From positions 1 to 52,114 of the forward strand of contig NZ_JACJQA010000036.1 in assembly GCF_014696355.1 (NCBI RefSeq): a DNA stretch of 52,114 nucleotides. Reading direction: 5' to 3'. This stretch comes from Pseudanabaena sp. FACHB-1998 (GTDB lineage: Bacteria > Cyanobacteriota > Cyanobacteriia > Pseudanabaenales > Pseudanabaenaceae). Below the pieces are notes generated by a model. That model was not told the origin of the DNA and made no database searches. It saw only the letters and a list, made by a program, of their open reading frames with translations. This document shows positions 41,692 through 49,985 of the stretch, piece by piece (position 1 is the first letter of the stretch; each line of letters opens with the position of its first letter). The position numbers were made by a program, and so were the translations under genes.

Positions 41692-42118
41692 GATGCCCTC
41701 CTCTCTTCGAGGAATGCTATGACTTAATTATTGCTTTAATTTCTATTTGTGTCCTCATGCTTTTGTATTATTTATTACTAAAATATAGTGGCTTTATAGA
41801 AGATATCTAATAAGTTTTAATCGATCTATTTATACAGAAATGGCTTATTAAAATATCAAAAAATTGCAAATTGTTTAATATTACTATCTATAGATGTTTA
41901 GCAAAGTGACAAATTCATACAAATACATATACAATGCTTGATTTAATTAGGTTAACTCAAACTCTAAAGTAGCAATAGGAAAGCTTTTATACTCAAATCT
42001 AATTTTGGTTTATGCTATTTAATTTGTTGGATTCTTGGATGTTTTTCTTTGCCAATTAACTAAGTATAAATACCTTTCTAAAATTAGTTTGTTCCATTAA
42101 TTTACTCTGAGACGATTC
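41692..42118. other. AT-rich spacer between pentapeptide gene and miaA
   Basis: No gene, palindrome or repeat that I can support. Unlike most spacers in the window it lacks a large palindrome. Divergent promoters are expected here. Confidence 0.6.
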
Positions 42119-43069
42119 ATGAATTCTGCTCACATCTCCACAAACAAATCCGTTGGTTTAATTGTAATTTTGGGGGCAACAGCTACAGGCAAAACAAGTT
42201 TGGCGATCGCTCTGGCAAAACAACTCAACGCACCTATTTTGAGCGCTGATTCGCGCCAAGTTTATCGTTACTTAGATATTGGTACAGCCAAGCCCACTCT
42301 TGAGGAACAGCAAGGCGTACCGCATTATTTAATTGACATCGTTGAGCCTGACGCAACTTTGACGCTGGCGGACTATCAAGACCAAGCCCAAAATTTAATA
42401 GCTAAGTTTCATGCGGAGGGTATCACCCCAATTCTTGTAGGAGGGTCGGGGCTATATATCAAGGCGATCGCTTCAGGGCTAAAGATTCCGCGAGTGTCGC
42501 CACAACCAGAACTGCGATCGCAACTTGAGGAACTAGGTCAAAACTACTGCTACCAAGTATTACAACAGGTCGATCCCCTTGGGGCTACCAAAATTCATGC
42601 CAATGATCAGGTACGAACCTTACGATCGCTTGAAGTGTTTTATGTAACGGGTCAGCCTCTGTCGGCGCAGCAATACGAGCAGCCGCCCAGTTATCCCATT
42701 ATCCAAATTGGCTTAGAATGTGCCGATCTTGATACCTATCGTCAATTGGTCAGCGATCGCACTGAGCAGATGATCGAGCGTGGTTGGTTAGAGGAAATTC
42801 GCGTTCTCCAACAACACTATGGTGGGGATCTACCGCTTTTAAAAACTTTGGGCTATGGGGAAATGTCGGACTATTTAGCCACTAAAACCGACCTAGAGAC
42901 CGCCAAATTACTCACCATTACCCATACCTGTCAATTTGCCAAGCGTCAGCGCACATGGTTTCGCGGCTCTGGCAATGGCAATCTCCCGATTCATTGGCTA
43001 CCCACAGGCAGTAGTTGGCAACAGGCGATCGCTTTGATAGGTGAGGCACACGAATCGCCGCACCTATAA
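42119..43069 (+). CDS. miaA: tRNA dimethylallyltransferase MiaA
   Basis: Adds dimethylallyl to adenosine 37 in tRNAs reading codons that start with U. The 316-residue protein has the P-loop GATATGKTSLAIALAK, then SADSRQVYRYLDIGTAKP, HYLIDIVEPD, GGSGLYIKAI and KRQRTWFRG. Length normal, ATG start. It is read towards a hydroxylase gene 93 bases downstream and may be cotranscribed with it. Confidence 0.95.
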   Translation: MNSAHISTNKSVGLIVILGATATGKTSLAIALAKQLNAPILSADSRQVYRYLDIGTAKPTLEEQQGVPHYLIDIVEPDATLTLADYQDQAQNLIAKFHAEGITPILVGGSGLYIKAIASGLKIPRVSPQPELRSQLEELGQNYCYQVLQQVDPLGATKIHANDQVRTLRSLEVFYVTGQPLSAQQYEQPPSYPIIQIGLECADLDTYRQLVSDRTEQMIERGWLEEIRVLQQHYGGDLPLLKTLGYGEMSDYLATKTDLETAKLLTITHTCQFAKRQRTWFRGSGNGNLPIHWLPTGSSWQQAIALIGEAHESPHL

Positions 43070-43162
43070 TCCTTGAGTTTCAATGTCTATAGTATGGTTA
43101 TGCTTTTGTGAATTGAGATAAGCCCTAGAATATATTTATCGCGCTTAGCAAGAGCTAGCCCT

Positions 43163-43909
43163 ATGAAATTTGCGATCGCCTTCTTATCTCTTTGGTTCAT
43201 ATTTGGCATTCTCGAATGGTTATTTCCGCTCCGAAAAGAGCAGAAGCACTTTCGGCAAGGTTGGCTAACGGATGTAGCCCATTTTTTCTTTAATCATATT
43301 TTGATTAATGTGGGGACATATCTAATTGCTGTGATTCTCTATATTTTCTTTAAGGGCGCAATTTCGCCTGCATTGCAAACAGCCGTCCGAAGTCAGCCAA
43401 TTTTCTTGCAATTTGCGGAAGCATTTTTTATAGCCCAGTTATCCTTCTATTTCGTCCATCGTTTAGCCCATCAAAACTCTTGGCTATGGCGCTTTCATGC
43501 CATCCATCACAGTAGTGCCGAGCTAGACTGGTTAGCCTCCGCCAGACTCCATCCCGTAGAAATGATTGTTGTGAATCTTGCTGTAGGTGTTCCCTTATTT
43601 CTATTGGGATTCACTAGAGAAACCTTTGGAGCTTATCTAATCTTTGGCGCAGTTTTGCCAATTCTCAATCACTCAAATACTAGATTTCAATTTCCTTACC
43701 TCAATCGCATCATTGCGACCCCAGAATTCCACCATTGGCATCACAGCAACGATCGCGAAGCCCGCGATAAAAATTTTTCGGGCTTTCCGATTATCGATTT
43801 AATGTTTGGTACTTACTACCTCCCCAAAAATAAAATGCCCCAAACCTACGGAGTCGATGAGGTGATTCCTCAGACCTACTGGCAACATTTACTCTATCCT
43901 TTCAAATAA
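43163..43909 (+). CDS. Fatty acid hydroxylase / sterol desaturase family protein
   Basis: A 248-residue integral membrane di-iron enzyme. The three histidine clusters are seen: HRLAHQNSWLWRFHAIHHSS (HxxxH and HxxHH) and EFHHWHHSND. Four hydrophobic segments surround them. Members hydroxylate or desaturate lipids, carotenoids or sterols; the substrate cannot be read. The TAA stop lies in a downstream palindrome. Confidence 0.87.
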   Translation: MKFAIAFLSLWFIFGILEWLFPLRKEQKHFRQGWLTDVAHFFFNHILINVGTYLIAVILYIFFKGAISPALQTAVRSQPIFLQFAEAFFIAQLSFYFVHRLAHQNSWLWRFHAIHHSSAELDWLASARLHPVEMIVVNLAVGVPLFLLGFTRETFGAYLIFGAVLPILNHSNTRFQFPYLNRIIATPEFHHWHHSNDREARDKNFSGFPIIDLMFGTYYLPKNKMPQTYGVDEVIPQTYWQHLLYPFK

Positions 43910-43950
43910 GAATTAGAAAAGCGTTGCGAAGCAACGCTTTTCTAATTCTT
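43908..43950. repeat. 20-bp palindrome overlapping the hydroxylase stop, apex GC-GAA-GC
   Basis: Perfect arms 43908-43927 and 43931-43950; the stop (43907-43909) is split by its left edge. Its TTTTC tail gives weak terminator character. Confidence 0.87.
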
Positions 43951-43954
43951 ATTC

Positions 43955-44060
43955 TATAGCTGTTGCCATTCTTGTTAAGACACCAAACCAGAAGCGAGTT
44001 GCGGCGCTTCGTGCCACAACTCGCTTCTGAAATTTTAATTTTTAATGCAAGTGACTACAG
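43955..44060. mobile_element. TATAGC-type palindromic element, single copy
   Basis: Begins TATAGCTGTTGCCATTCTTG and ends GCAAGTGACTACAG, matching the ends of the composite at 21321-21526. The inner hairpin is at 43990-44028. It lies between the hydroxylase palindrome and the queC palindrome. Confidence 0.65.
43990..44028. repeat. 16-bp inverted repeat, one mismatch
   Basis: Arms 43990-44005 and 44013-44028 around GCTTCGT, with one C/A mismatch. AGAAGCGAGTTG pairs with CAACTCGCTTCT, a covariant of the other two family members. Confidence 0.8.
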
Positions 44061-44098
44061 ATGAACTAAAGGTCACTAAGTGACCTTTAGTTCATCTG
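44058..44098. repeat. 20-bp palindrome mirroring the 3' end of queC
   Basis: Perfect arms 44058-44077 and 44079-44098 around one base. The right arm is queC coding sequence for its last residues (through ..DELKVT) and the left arm is their inverted copy beyond the stop. Confidence 0.88.
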
Positions 44099-44753
44099 CT
44101 TCTAGAATTGCTTTATCGCGAATGCGGCAGGAATCACATACACCACAAGGAATTTCGCCGCCTTGATAACAAGACCAAGTTAGATCAATTGGTACGCCTA
44201 ACCTTCTGGCTCGCAACACAATATCCGTTTTAGAATCCATCACTAGAGGCGCAACTAACTTAGGTGCATTGCCCTCCACGCCCACCCTAGACGAGAGCGC
44301 CGCCAACTTTTGGAAAGCTTCTAAATAATCAGGACGGCAATCGGGATAACCCGAATAGTCCACCGCATTAATTCCCAAATAAATTGCTTCGGCTCCTTTG
44401 GATTCCGCTAAAGATAGGGCGATCGCAATAAATACCGTATTGCGTCCGGGAACATAGGTAATCGGAATTTCTCCCGACTTGACACCTTCTGTCGGTACAG
44501 CAATATTCTCATCGGTCAAAGCGGAACCGCCCCACTGAGCAAGATTTACATCAACTATAAAATGTTCGCTAATATTTAAGGCGGCGGCAACCTGTCGCGC
44601 CGCTAATAATTCGCGTTCATGACGCTGACCATAGCGAAACGATAGGGCGATCGCCTCATAGCCATCGGCGATCGCCTGTGCTGCTGCTGTTGCTGAGTCT
44701 AGACCACCTGACAATAAAATTACGGCTTTTTTAGTAATATCAACATTTACCAT
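44076..44753 (-). CDS. queC: 7-cyano-7-deazaguanine synthase QueC
   Basis: Converts 7-carboxy-7-deazaguanine to preQ0 with ATP and ammonia, on the path to queuosine in tRNA. The 225-residue protein has the PP-loop [42 protein letters not shown] and the zinc site [23 protein letters not shown] about ten bases upstream of ATG 44753 selects this start over ATG 44762, which sits on top of the ribosome site. It lies downstream of queE on the same strand, with a hairpin between them. The last codons lie in a palindrome. Confidence 0.95.
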   Translation of the reverse strand: MVNVDITKKAVILLSGGLDSATAAAQAIADGYEAIALSFRYGQRHERELLAARQVAAALNISEHFIVDVNLAQWGGSALTDENIAVPTEGVKSGEIPITYVPGRNTVFIAIALSLAESKGAEAIYLGINAVDYSGYPDCRPDYLEAFQKLAALSSRVGVEGNAPKLVAPLVMDSKTDIVLRARRLGVPIDLTWSCYQGGEIPCGVCDSCRIRDKAILEADELKVT

Positions 44754-44800
44754 TGCTATCATTTCCTTATTTTGCAGCGATTTGCAATCAATCGAATTTC

Positions 44801-44849
44801 AAGGCAGGTTTTAAAAGTGTTGGGTTGCAACACTCTTAAAACCTGCCTT
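44801..44849. repeat. 22-bp inverted repeat between queE and queC
   Basis: Arms 44801-44822 and 44828-44849 pair with one mismatch around GGTTG, starting five bases after the queE stop. It could attenuate queC relative to queE. Confidence 0.82.
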
Positions 44850-44854
44850 GGGAG

Positions 44855-45481
44855 TTATCTTACCCCTAATAATTTATGAGTTTGGAGGCTCACCCGCCAA
44901 TCGGAATGCTCTAATACATATTGCATGACTAAGTGCTTACTACTAGGTGTTTCCCATTCTGGTTGTAAATATTTGATTACCGTTGATGCGACCTTGGCGG
45001 CTTGTGCTTCTGCCCAAGCCAAATCTGAATGCTCCTTGACGACTACTTTCAATTCATTCGCTTCGCCATAAATGCTGTTATGGGGATGTTTGAACTGCTT
45101 GGGAGAGAAAGTTACCCAATCAAAGTGACCACTAAAAGAATGGGAACCTGATGTTTCCAGATGCACGCGCATTCCTTTCTCTTTTAACTGCTTCGTTAAC
45201 TCCGTTAAATTATGCATTAAAGGTTCGCCGCCTGTAATTACCACGATCGCAGGATTGGCGGTGATCGCTTGTTGGACGAGATCGGCGATCGCTATGGAAG
45301 GATGGCGTTTAATATTCCAAGATATTTTGGTGTCGCACCAAGAGCAACCAACATCGCAACCCGCTAAGCGGATAAAAAATGCATTAGCTCCCATCCATGT
45401 GCCTTCCCCCTGCACTGAATGGAAGGTTTCCACGATTGGGAGTTTGTCTAAAAAAGCAAGATTGCTATCGAAGTTATCCAT
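44855..45481 (-). CDS. queE: 7-carboxy-7-deazaguanine synthase QueE
   Basis: A radical-SAM enzyme that contracts CPH4 to 7-carboxy-7-deazaguanine, the step before QueC. The 208-residue protein has the start LPIVETFHSVQGEGTWMGAN, cluster cysteines in GCDVGCSWCDTK (C-x3-C-x2-C), VVITGGEPLMHNL and HLETSGSHSF. The frame runs upstream to 45535 through a palindrome arm, but those 18 residues are not family-like; ATG 45481 is preferred. The 27-bp palindrome is just upstream and so probably in the leader. Confidence 0.93.
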   Translation of the reverse strand: MDNFDSNLAFLDKLPIVETFHSVQGEGTWMGANAFFIRLAGCDVGCSWCDTKISWNIKRHPSIAIADLVQQAITANPAIVVITGGEPLMHNLTELTKQLKEKGMRVHLETSGSHSFSGHFDWVTFSPKQFKHPHNSIYGEANELKVVVKEHSDLAWAEAQAAKVASTVIKYLQPEWETPSSKHLVMQYVLEHSDWRVSLQTHKLLGVR

Positions 45482-45495
45482 GAGTAAATTGCAGA

Positions 45496-45554
45496 TTTCT
45501 GGCTCAAAATAGAGTTGTGGCATATCGTGCCACAACTCTATTTTGAGCCAGAAA
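45496..45554. repeat. 27-bp inverted repeat at the queE 5' end
   Basis: Perfect arms 45496-45522 and 45528-45554 around TATCG, beginning 15 bases upstream of the queE ATG. A transcript start inside or above it would place a strong hairpin over the ribosome site region. Confidence 0.88.
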
Positions 45555-45611
45555 GACAGTTATTAAGTCGCTGGTTTTAATGTATTGACGATCCGCATTA
45601 AGGATTCAGCA

Positions 45612-46799
45612 TCAGCGATGTCTGACAAGGAAAGATGGTAGATCAACCTTAGATGTGGGGCGAGGCGATCGCGTCATGGTTTCTCGCATATTCTCTCGCT
45701 CCGATGGGCTAGAAACATGATCAGGCTCAAATCTAGGATGGGGATGGAAATCTCCAACTTCGGCTTGGGGTGAAACTTGCGTTAAATGCTTGACGGGACG
45801 CTCTTCTAGCAATCGATCTAATGCGCCACTAAGCTGTAAAGCATGGTGCTGATGACGGACGGACTGCTCCTTCCAATGCTGAATTGCTGCTTCATATTCC
45901 GCCGTCCTAGAAGCCTGTTGCAATACCTGTTTTTGTAACTCTTCTATTTGCTGTTCTAACTCTTGCACTTTCGAGAGGTCACTCACATATTCATTTTCTA
46001 AACCACGCAAAGATTGGTGCAATTTCGCTTGATTAGAAAGATGTTGAATTAATTCTTCCTCAAATTGATCCCTTTGGGCTGTCACTTCGGTGAGCTTTGT
46101 TTGGGCGATTTCAAGGGTTTTTGTGGATTCCTTGAGCAAGATTTGGGTGGATTCTAGTTCTTCGGTGATGGTTTGTTGCGAAATCTCTAGAGCTTTGTTT
46201 TGATATTGCAATTGCTCAATTAGTTCCGATTTTTGACTGACTTCTTGCGGATATCTTTGGCTAACTTTCTCAGTTTCAATTTCTAGAGCTGTGGCAAGAC
46301 GATGCTGAAATTCTTCTTCTAGTTGCAACACATGGATTGCAAGGCGATCGCTTAACACACTCTCATCGACTACAGGATTCGCCTTTAATGCTGTAATTTG
46401 ACTTTTTAAGTCCTCTAATTGTGTATGCAGTTCTGCAACTTGCCGATCGCGATCGGTGGTAACGCCAATAATTTCCTGTTCGAGCTGATCGACATATTCA
46501 CACTCAAATTGGTGTTGCGATCGCAGGGCTTCTAATTCCTGTTGGAGGCGATCGCGATCGGCGATAACTGCCGTTATATCTGGGTTCTGAATATTATTAG
46601 CAGGAGCATCTAACGACCATTCATCGGAAAAAGCATCCAGATTATCTATATTTTCAAGAATATTAGCTATTTCGGAGATTTGGTCTTCATCAGCTAGCAC
46701 ACCTCCGCGCAAAAGAGCCTCAAGTTCATCGTCATCATTCACAGTTTCGACCTTAACTAAAACTTCTCGTAGTGCTGCTTCGCGTTTTAAATCACTCAC
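45612..46799 (-). CDS. Coiled-coil hypothetical protein
   Basis: A 395-residue protein dominated by a coiled coil from about residue 80 to 345 (DRDRLQQELEALRSQHQFEC, QLEQEIIGVTTDRDRQVAEL and many heptads). An acidic N-terminus (VETVNDDDELEALLRGGVLA) and a basic, Ser/Pro-rich C-terminus flank it. There is no membrane helix or catalytic motif; a scaffold or cytoskeletal-like role is a guess. GTG 46799 with GAGG nine bases upstream gives a natural start (VSDLKREAALREVLV). The open frame continues to 46943, but that part includes hydrophobic non-coiled sequence unlike the rest. Confidence 0.72.
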   Translation of the reverse strand: MSDLKREAALREVLVKVETVNDDDELEALLRGGVLADEDQISEIANILENIDNLDAFSDEWSLDAPANNIQNPDITAVIADRDRLQQELEALRSQHQFECEYVDQLEQEIIGVTTDRDRQVAELHTQLEDLKSQITALKANPVVDESVLSDRLAIHVLQLEEEFQHRLATALEIETEKVSQRYPQEVSQKSELIEQLQYQNKALEISQQTITEELESTQILLKESTKTLEIAQTKLTEVTAQRDQFEEELIQHLSNQAKLHQSLRGLENEYVSDLSKVQELEQQIEELQKQVLQQASRTAEYEAAIQHWKEQSVRHQHHALQLSGALDRLLEERPVKHLTQVSPQAEVGDFHPHPRFEPDHVSSPSERENMRETMTRSPRPTSKVDLPSFLVRHR

Positions 46800-46915
46800 G
46801 GATAACCTCACCCACAATACCGAGGTGTTTTTTACTAGACAAACATTACCAGACTTTGTCAAGTTTGCAAGTTTTTTAATAAATACCGTGATGCTTCGCG
46901 CCAAATCCAAAACAA

Positions 46916-46960
46916 GAAAATTTTGAAAGGTTTTGCGAAGCAAAACCTTTCAAAATTTTC
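46916..46960. repeat. 21-bp palindrome, apex GC-GAA-GC
   Basis: Perfect arms 46916-46936 and 46940-46960, eight bases beyond the menF stop. The apex and TTTTGC edge match the palindrome at 43908-43950. Confidence 0.87.
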
Positions 46961-46968
46961 CTATGGCT

Positions 46969-48492
46969 CTATATCGCGCCTAAAGCCTTTAGCAAAGCTG
47001 CAAATTTAATCGTGGTTTCACTTTGCTCATTTTCGACTTGTGAATTTGCCACAATCCCCGCCCCAGCAAAAATTCTCGCCCGATCGCCTTGAATATATCC
47101 CGCCCTAATGCCAACGGCAAAAGTACCTTCCCCCTTGCCATTCAGCCACCCAATCGGCGCAGCATACCAACCCCGATCGCAGGCTTCCCATTGCTGCATA
47201 AAGCAGACCGCCCGATCTCTCGGTTCGCCGCCCACCGCCGCCGTGGGGTGTAATTGCTGCAAAATATCGAGAGCTATCAACCAATTAGGATCATTAATCT
47301 GAGCCGTAATCGGTGTGTGTAAATGCTGCACATTGGATAATTTGAGTAAACTTGTGGTTACTTGGGGATCGAGAACCGCGCCCATACTCTGCAAGCGATC
47401 GCAAATCGAACGAATGACAATTTGATGCTCACGCATATCTTTTTCACTATTGAGCAAGCGATCGCCTAAGATCTGATCCTCCTGCACCGATTTACCACGC
47501 CCAATCGAGCCAGCAACCGCATCACTGCGTAGCCATAGGTGATCTCGCTGAGCTTGAAATTGTAAGACCACCTCTGGCGTTGCCCCCAAAAAAGTCTTTC
47601 CCACCCCACAATCCAGCAAAAAAGAAATGCATTCAGGATATTCACACCGCAAGACGTGTAAAACCTGAAAAGGATCGAAATTGCGATCAGCAAGCACATC
47701 GATCGCCCTAGCCAATACAACTTTTTCAAAATGCCCCTGATGAATGAGTGTCAAGGCGCGTTCGACAATCTCCGTCCAGATTTGCTGCCCCTGCACCTCG
47801 ACAATTTTGCTCACCTCATGGACTGTGGGCGCTTCGTAATGCGTACTTTCAAGCAAATGCGATCGCACAGCCTCGATGCACCCTCGCACTTCGTCAGCAT
47901 TGTCCCAAGGTTGAATGTAATGGTTAAGGGTTAAAGTACAAACTTGCTGACTTTGCTGTGAGTCATGCCGCACCATCCAACGGGGGATAAAAAATAGCAA
48001 AGTGGGAAACTCAATCACAGGCTGATAGTCATGAGGCGGCGAAATTTCTAGCCAATCCTTACCATTGTTATTGTCATTACTGCCGTTGCGATAAAAGGAA
48101 AAAGCCCCAAATATATGGATCGAAGTCGCCGAAGCTGAGCCAGTGCAGTCATGACTATGCGCGGTAACCGCATTGGCTAAATGTCCCTTAATAAACTTTT
48201 TTGCACAGGCAAAGCGATCGCTTGAGTCATCATTGGGGACTGATATTTCGGCAACCGAACCCGCCGCCGCCAAAACTAAATCTTCATTTGGTTGTTCCCA
48301 ATAAAATGTTGGTTGCTGAGCATCCGCCTTACTCGCCAACAACAACAAAGGATTATGGCACTCCCAATTTTGAGAGTAACTAAATAAAATCGGTGACCCT
48401 GTGATCTGCGCTTTAGCGATCGCTTTAACAATCCAATCGTGCAGAGATTTAGAATCTAAGCTGCTATAGGTGACAGTCTGACGAACTTGCAT
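46969..48492 (-). CDS. menF: Isochorismate synthase (MenF/EntC type)
   Basis: Converts chorismate to isochorismate, the entry to phylloquinone (photosystem I quinone) in cyanobacteria. The 507-residue protein has the conserved chorismate-binding half: HFEKVVLARAIDVLADRNFD, FLLDCGVGKTFLGATPEVVL, AVAGSIGRGKSVQEDQ, LHPTAAVGGEPRD, GWYAAPIGWLNGKGEGTFAV and IFAGAGIVANSQVENE. The N-terminal 200 residues are the usual divergent part. Siderophore or salicylate roles (EntC) cannot be excluded but no such genes are near. MQVRQTV is preceded by no clear ribosome site. Confidence 0.92.
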   Translation of the reverse strand: MQVRQTVTYSSLDSKSLHDWIVKAIAKAQITGSPILFSYSQNWECHNPLLLLASKADAQQPTFYWEQPNEDLVLAAAGSVAEISVPNDDSSDRFACAKKFIKGHLANAVTAHSHDCTGSASATSIHIFGAFSFYRNGSNDNNNGKDWLEISPPHDYQPVIEFPTLLFFIPRWMVRHDSQQSQQVCTLTLNHYIQPWDNADEVRGCIEAVRSHLLESTHYEAPTVHEVSKIVEVQGQQIWTEIVERALTLIHQGHFEKVVLARAIDVLADRNFDPFQVLHVLRCEYPECISFLLDCGVGKTFLGATPEVVLQFQAQRDHLWLRSDAVAGSIGRGKSVQEDQILGDRLLNSEKDMREHQIVIRSICDRLQSMGAVLDPQVTTSLLKLSNVQHLHTPITAQINDPNWLIALDILQQLHPTAAVGGEPRDRAVCFMQQWEACDRGWYAAPIGWLNGKGEGTFAVGIRAGYIQGDRARIFAGAGIVANSQVENEQSETTIKFAALLKALGAI

Positions 48493-48797
48493 GGTTATAT
48501 TTTATAGCAGTCGTCAGCACAGTTAATATCTAAATAAAATGTGAATACCCAAACACCTCCTCTGATACATCAAAAATAATCAGCTTCAGTTGATATTCTG
48601 CTATAGCTAGTTTAGCGAATTCACGCCGAAAGAATGTATTCCAAGCGGTGTCTGGGATTGCTAATTATAAAAGTCGGTTTGGTGGCAAATTTTTAGGCTA
48701 TAGTTTTTACAAATTTGCACTCTTAACTCATTAGTGCAAATTCAAGAGTGCAAATTTAAGGTTTACAAATTTATGCGGTTACTTCAGTTGCAGGAAT
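48493..48797. other. Divergent menF / higBA spacer
   Basis: About 300 bases. The higB-proximal half contains the inverted repeat at 48711-48757; nothing else is supported. Confidence 0.6.
48711..48757. promoter_or_regulatory. Candidate HigA operator
   Basis: AAATTTGCACTCTT (48711-48724) pairs with AAGAGTGCAAATTT (48744-48757). Between them AGTGCAAA (48733-48740) is a third copy of the half-site TTTGCACT. It ends 40 bases before higB, where an autorepressor site of the HigBA type would lie. Confidence 0.5.
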
Positions 48798-49085
48798 ATG
48801 CACGTTATTAGCAAAAAAATTTTGCGCCAGTTCTGGGAGAATCATCCTGATAGCCAGATCCCATTGACCAGATGGTTTAAGATTGTGGATAGACAGAGTT
48901 TTAGCAATTTTGCAAGTTTACGTTCTGTTTTTCCTAGCGTGGATCAAGTAGGTGACTTAACGGTTTTTAATATTGGTGGCAATAAGTACCGCTTAATAGC
49001 ATCAGTTCATTTTAATCGTGACAAAATTTATGTTCGATATGTATTAACTCATCGAGAATATAACAAAGGAGAATGGAAAAAATGA
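48798..49085 (+). CDS. higB: HigB-type mRNA interferase toxin
   Basis: A 95-residue RelE-superfamily toxin of the HigB group that cuts mRNA on the ribosome. It shows MHVISKKILRQFWENHPDSQ, LTRWFKIVDRQSF with the W-F pair, VFNIGGNKYRLIASVHFNRD and YVRYVLTHREYNKGEW, in which H, Y and basic residues are typical of the family. The C-terminal TGA overlaps the antitoxin ATG by four bases (ATGA). In this arrangement the toxin comes first, as in other HigBA loci. Confidence 0.88.
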   Translation: MHVISKKILRQFWENHPDSQIPLTRWFKIVDRQSFSNFASLRSVFPSVDQVGDLTVFNIGGNKYRLIASVHFNRDKIYVRYVLTHREYNKGEWKK

Positions 49086-49480
49086 GCTTATTAACAGAAG
49101 ATGTGCGGATGTCTTGGGGAGTTATTCGTCCACTTTTTTCAATTCGTAATGAAAGTGATTACGATCGCGCTATTGAGAGATTAAATGGGTTGATTGATGA
49201 AGTAGGTACAGATGAGCAAAGTCCTCTTTACGAACTATTAGATACTTTGGGGATTGTGCTTCATACATACGAGGAAAAGCATTATTCAATACCTGATAGT
49301 AATGGAGTTGAGATGATGCAGTTTCTGATGGAAGAACATCAATTAGGGTTAGCAGATTTGCCAGAGGTTGGTACGCCAGAAATGATTTCGGCAATAATCA
49401 ATGGTCAACAGGATCTGAGTGTAAAACAGCTAAAGTCTTTATCGAAAAGGTTTCAGGTATCACCCGAAATTTTTATCTAG
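49082..49480 (+). CDS. higA: HigA-type antitoxin
   Basis: A 132-residue antitoxin of the COG5499 type, which binds HigB and represses its own promoter. The C-terminal helix-turn-helix reads LADLPEVGTPEMISAIINGQ, then QLKSLSKRFQVSPEIF. The N-terminal acidic half (NESDYDRAIERLNGLIDEVG) is the likely toxin-binding part. ATG at 49082 overlaps the higB stop as ATGA and has AAAGGAG ten bases upstream. An ATG three codons upstream (49073) sits within one base of that ribosome site, so it is less likely. Confidence 0.88.
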   Translation: MSLLTEDVRMSWGVIRPLFSIRNESDYDRAIERLNGLIDEVGTDEQSPLYELLDTLGIVLHTYEEKHYSIPDSNGVEMMQFLMEEHQLGLADLPEVGTPEMISAIINGQQDLSVKQLKSLSKRFQVSPEIFI

Positions 49481-49762
49481 TAGATTTTGGCTTTCGCTAA
49501 CAACGACTTTTTTAATAAACATTGGTTTGAGTCCATTTTTAGCAATGGTGCGTTGGGCTAGTGCAGATTCGTTGTTGTCTGCATTTTGATCTTCTTCTGA
49601 CAGGGTGTTAGCGATTCTTATTGCTTCTGTTAATAGCTGTGTCATAGTTTTTAGTTGGATTTTATGTTTTTTGTTGAGGCGATCGCAACTTACTTGTGTA
49701 AAGCCATGCTCAGATAAAATTTGACAGACTACTTTTGCAGAAAGAACTCGTAGTTTACCCAA
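49460..49762 (-). pseudogene. Broken hicA fused to an antitoxin-like remnant
   Basis: The frame starts MGKLRVLSAKVVCQILSEHG, the first helix of HicA/YcfA toxins, but after HGFTQV it leaves the family: the GSHxx RNA-binding histidine loop is missing. From ATG 49645 the same frame reads MTQLLTEAIRIANTLSEEDQ, the start of another small antitoxin-like protein, then loses resemblance again and ends inside the 3' end of higA on the opposite strand. It overlaps hicB by eight bases. This is best read as gene debris from recombination between toxin-antitoxin loci. Confidence 0.6.
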
Positions 49763-49982
49763 TGGCTACCTCGATATGTGTCACATAAATTTCTGAATAC
49801 ATTCTTGCTAGAATTTCTTGCGGACTTGCCATTTCAAAAAACAATTTGATCGCTTCAATCAGGTTCTTTCTGGCTTCTTCTACTGAGTCGCCTTGACTAG
49901 CAATATCTATCTGTGGACAAAGAGATACATAGCCTTCTCCTTCACGTTCAATGATACAGGTTAGTTGTTTGAATTGTTTCAT
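49755..49982 (-). CDS. hicB: HicB-family antitoxin
   Basis: A 75-residue HicB-like protein with the partial RNase-H-like fold: LTCIIEREGEGYVSLCPQID, then ASQGDSVEEARKNLIEAIKL and a C-terminal VTHIEVAIG. It lacks a C-terminal DNA-binding helix, as do many short HicB proteins in cyanobacteria. Its normal partner toxin HicA immediately downstream is broken, so it may be an orphan antitoxin. Stop and start relations with the pentapeptide gene upstream (three bases apart) suggest cotranscription. Confidence 0.82.
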   Translation of the reverse strand: MKQFKQLTCIIEREGEGYVSLCPQIDIASQGDSVEEARKNLIEAIKLFFEMASPQEILARMYSEIYVTHIEVAIG

Positions 49983-49985
49983 GGC

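Noticed and set aside
45482-45535. N-terminal extension MWHDMPQLYFEPE of QueE
   Set aside because: Encoded by a palindrome arm and not family-like; ATG 45481 gives a normal QueE.
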